A DNA stretch of 64,000 nt from Ptiloglossa arizonensis (taxonomy: Eukaryota; Arthropoda; Insecta; Hymenoptera; Colletidae). How positions within the stretch are numbered: the stretch's first letter is position 1; every line of letters starts with the position of its first letter. The translations under genes and the position numbers were made by a program. Of this stretch, positions 63,542-64,000 are shown in pieces. The notes under the pieces are model-generated. The model did no database searches and was not told the DNA's origin. It was given only the letters and a program-made list of their open reading frames with translations. The stretch is taken from assembly GCF_051014685.1 (NCBI RefSeq), contig NW_027479305.1, positions 94,397 through 158,396 of the forward strand. Direction: 5' to 3'.

Positions 63542-64000
63542 TATCTCGCGAACGGATTGACCAATCGGTATAATTTCTGTTGCATCTGAAAGTAGAAACT
63601 CGCCCGATTACAACGTTATGCGAACTTCTCCCCTAGGCTGTTCTAGTCATTCGTTTCGAGCATCAGAACTGCGAAAATTTTGACTTTCTCAAGCGTTTCT
63701 TACCTCCAAACTGCCACATCTCGCGAACCGATTGACCAATCCGCAAAATTTCTGTTGCATCTGAAAGTAGAAACTCGCCCGATTACAACGGTATGCGCAC
63801 TTTTCCCCTAGGCCGTTCCAGTTATTCATTTCGAGCATCAGAACTGCGAAAATTTTGAGTTTCTTAAGCGTTTCTTACCTCCAAATGGCCATATCTCGCG
63901 AACCGATTGACCAATCGGCATAATTTCTGTTGCATCTGAAAGTAGAAACTCGCCCGATTACAACGGTATGCGTACTTCTCCCCTGGGCCGTTCTAGTCAT
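63542..64000 (+). repeat. 9-monomer-spaced repeat of about 61,967-62,425, cut by window end
   Basis: This matches at 1,575 bp (9 x 175) with shared CAACGTTATGCG, GGCTGTTC, TTTTGACTTTC, CCAAATGGCC, the AACCGATTG...CAATCGG dyad and CTGGGCCGTTC. Differences include GTATGCGAAC for GTATGCGTAC and AACCGATTG for AACGGATTG near 63,727. The repeat probably continues past the window. Confidence 0.8.

Larger units (their letters stand above)
1..64000 (+). repeat. Satellite DNA array, 175-bp monomer, head to tail
   Basis: The same 175-bp sequence follows itself without interruption from the first to the last base, always in the same orientation. Anchors seen in nearly every monomer are ATATCTCGCGAACGG, TTCGAGCATCAGAA and CCCCTAGGCCGTTC. 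TGAG just after the AAAATTTT tract falls at 6, 181, 356 and so on to 63,856, which is 365 periods in 63,850 bp. The shortfall of 25 bases from 365 x 175 equals the 25 one-base deletions I could find. No transposon, inversion, gene or unique DNA breaks the array. Known of the class: satellites with nucleosome-sized monomers and higher-order repeats are typical of centromeres and other constitutive heterochromatin. That this array is centromeric is inference; a subtelomeric or interstitial knob is equally allowed by the sequence. I do not recognise the named family. Confidence 0.98.
60011..64000 (+). repeat. Region F: mixed, more diverged monomers
   Basis: This begins with a block (60,011 to about 60,640) that matches 53,717 to about 54,346 at 6,294 bp, with the private TTTCCCAAGTG marker. 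Later monomers carry isolated changes (AACTGCGATATC, GGCCGGCC, ATATATCGCG, TCGCGTACGG, GTCGAGTATC), so single-copy variants are commoner than in regions A-E. AACCGATTG left-arm dyad variants appear only here. A CCAAACAAACACATC near 61,782 is related to the region E CTAACACATC monomer. No gene is visible. Confidence 0.75.

Noticed and set aside
1..64000. CRISPR array
   Set aside because: There is no repeat-spacer alternation: the whole 175 bp is repeated, variants are spread over the full monomer, and no cas-like gene is present.
1..64000. Hammerhead ribozyme, tRNA-like or rRNA-spacer origin of the satellite
   Set aside because: I saw no CTGATGA plus GAAA hammerhead core, no pol III B-box match (GGTTGACCAATCC differs from GGTTCGANTCC at key bases) and no rRNA sequence.

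Overview
The whole 64-kb window is one uninterrupted, head-to-tail satellite DNA array. The basic repeat is 175 bp, all monomers are on the same strand, and I see no gene, RNA gene, transposon or unique sequence. Counting from the TGAG at position 6 to the TGAG at 63,856 gives 365 monomer periods in 63,850 bp, which is 365 x 175 minus 25. I located exactly 25 single-base deletions that account for the deficit. This is eukaryotic heterochromatin. A nucleosome-sized monomer, long homogeneous arrays and nested higher-order repeats (HORs) fit a centromeric or other major heterochromatic satellite. A plant is my best guess from the style of the repeat, but nothing in the window proves the species or the chromosomal location. 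One sampled monomer is about 45% G+C.

Layout, divided by monomer types and repeat history. Region A (1-14,550): strictly 175-bp monomers, many with the CCCTGGGCCGTCC variant; it holds a 26-monomer-spaced duplication (1-2,267 / 4,551-6,817) and a 14-monomer tandem duplication (9,651-12,100 / 12,101-14,550) with a nested 4-monomer repeat. Region B (14,551-24,250): still strictly 175 bp, with a second 14-monomer HOR family, a dimer duplication (18,731-19,430) and a 4-monomer duplication near 20.45-21.76 kb. Region C (24,251-33,419): the first one-base-deleted (174-bp) monomers appear, with three copies of a ~650-bp block. Region D (33,420-47,239): 8-monomer HORs inside a 25-monomer (4,374-bp) tandem duplication. 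Region E (47,240-60,010): a 7.5-kb segment followed by a shorter second copy that lacks two internal blocks, plus an apparently perfect 9-monomer (1,574-bp) duplication and an 873-bp 5-monomer duplication. Region F (60,011-64,000): a more mixed set of monomers, including a single-monomer duplication and a 9-monomer-spaced repeat that runs off the window end.

The repeat units found are whole numbers of monomers (1, 2, 4, 5, 8, 9, 14, 25, 26), less the marked deletions, as expected for in-register unequal exchange. Inside the monomer the clearest structure is a 7-2-7 inverted repeat (CGGATTG-AC-CAATCCG), plus an AAAATTTT tract near the monomer junction. The short open frames in the array recur because the repeat is periodic; I do not regard any as a gene. 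HOR boundaries were found by comparing text by eye, so limits marked 'about' may be off by tens of bases.
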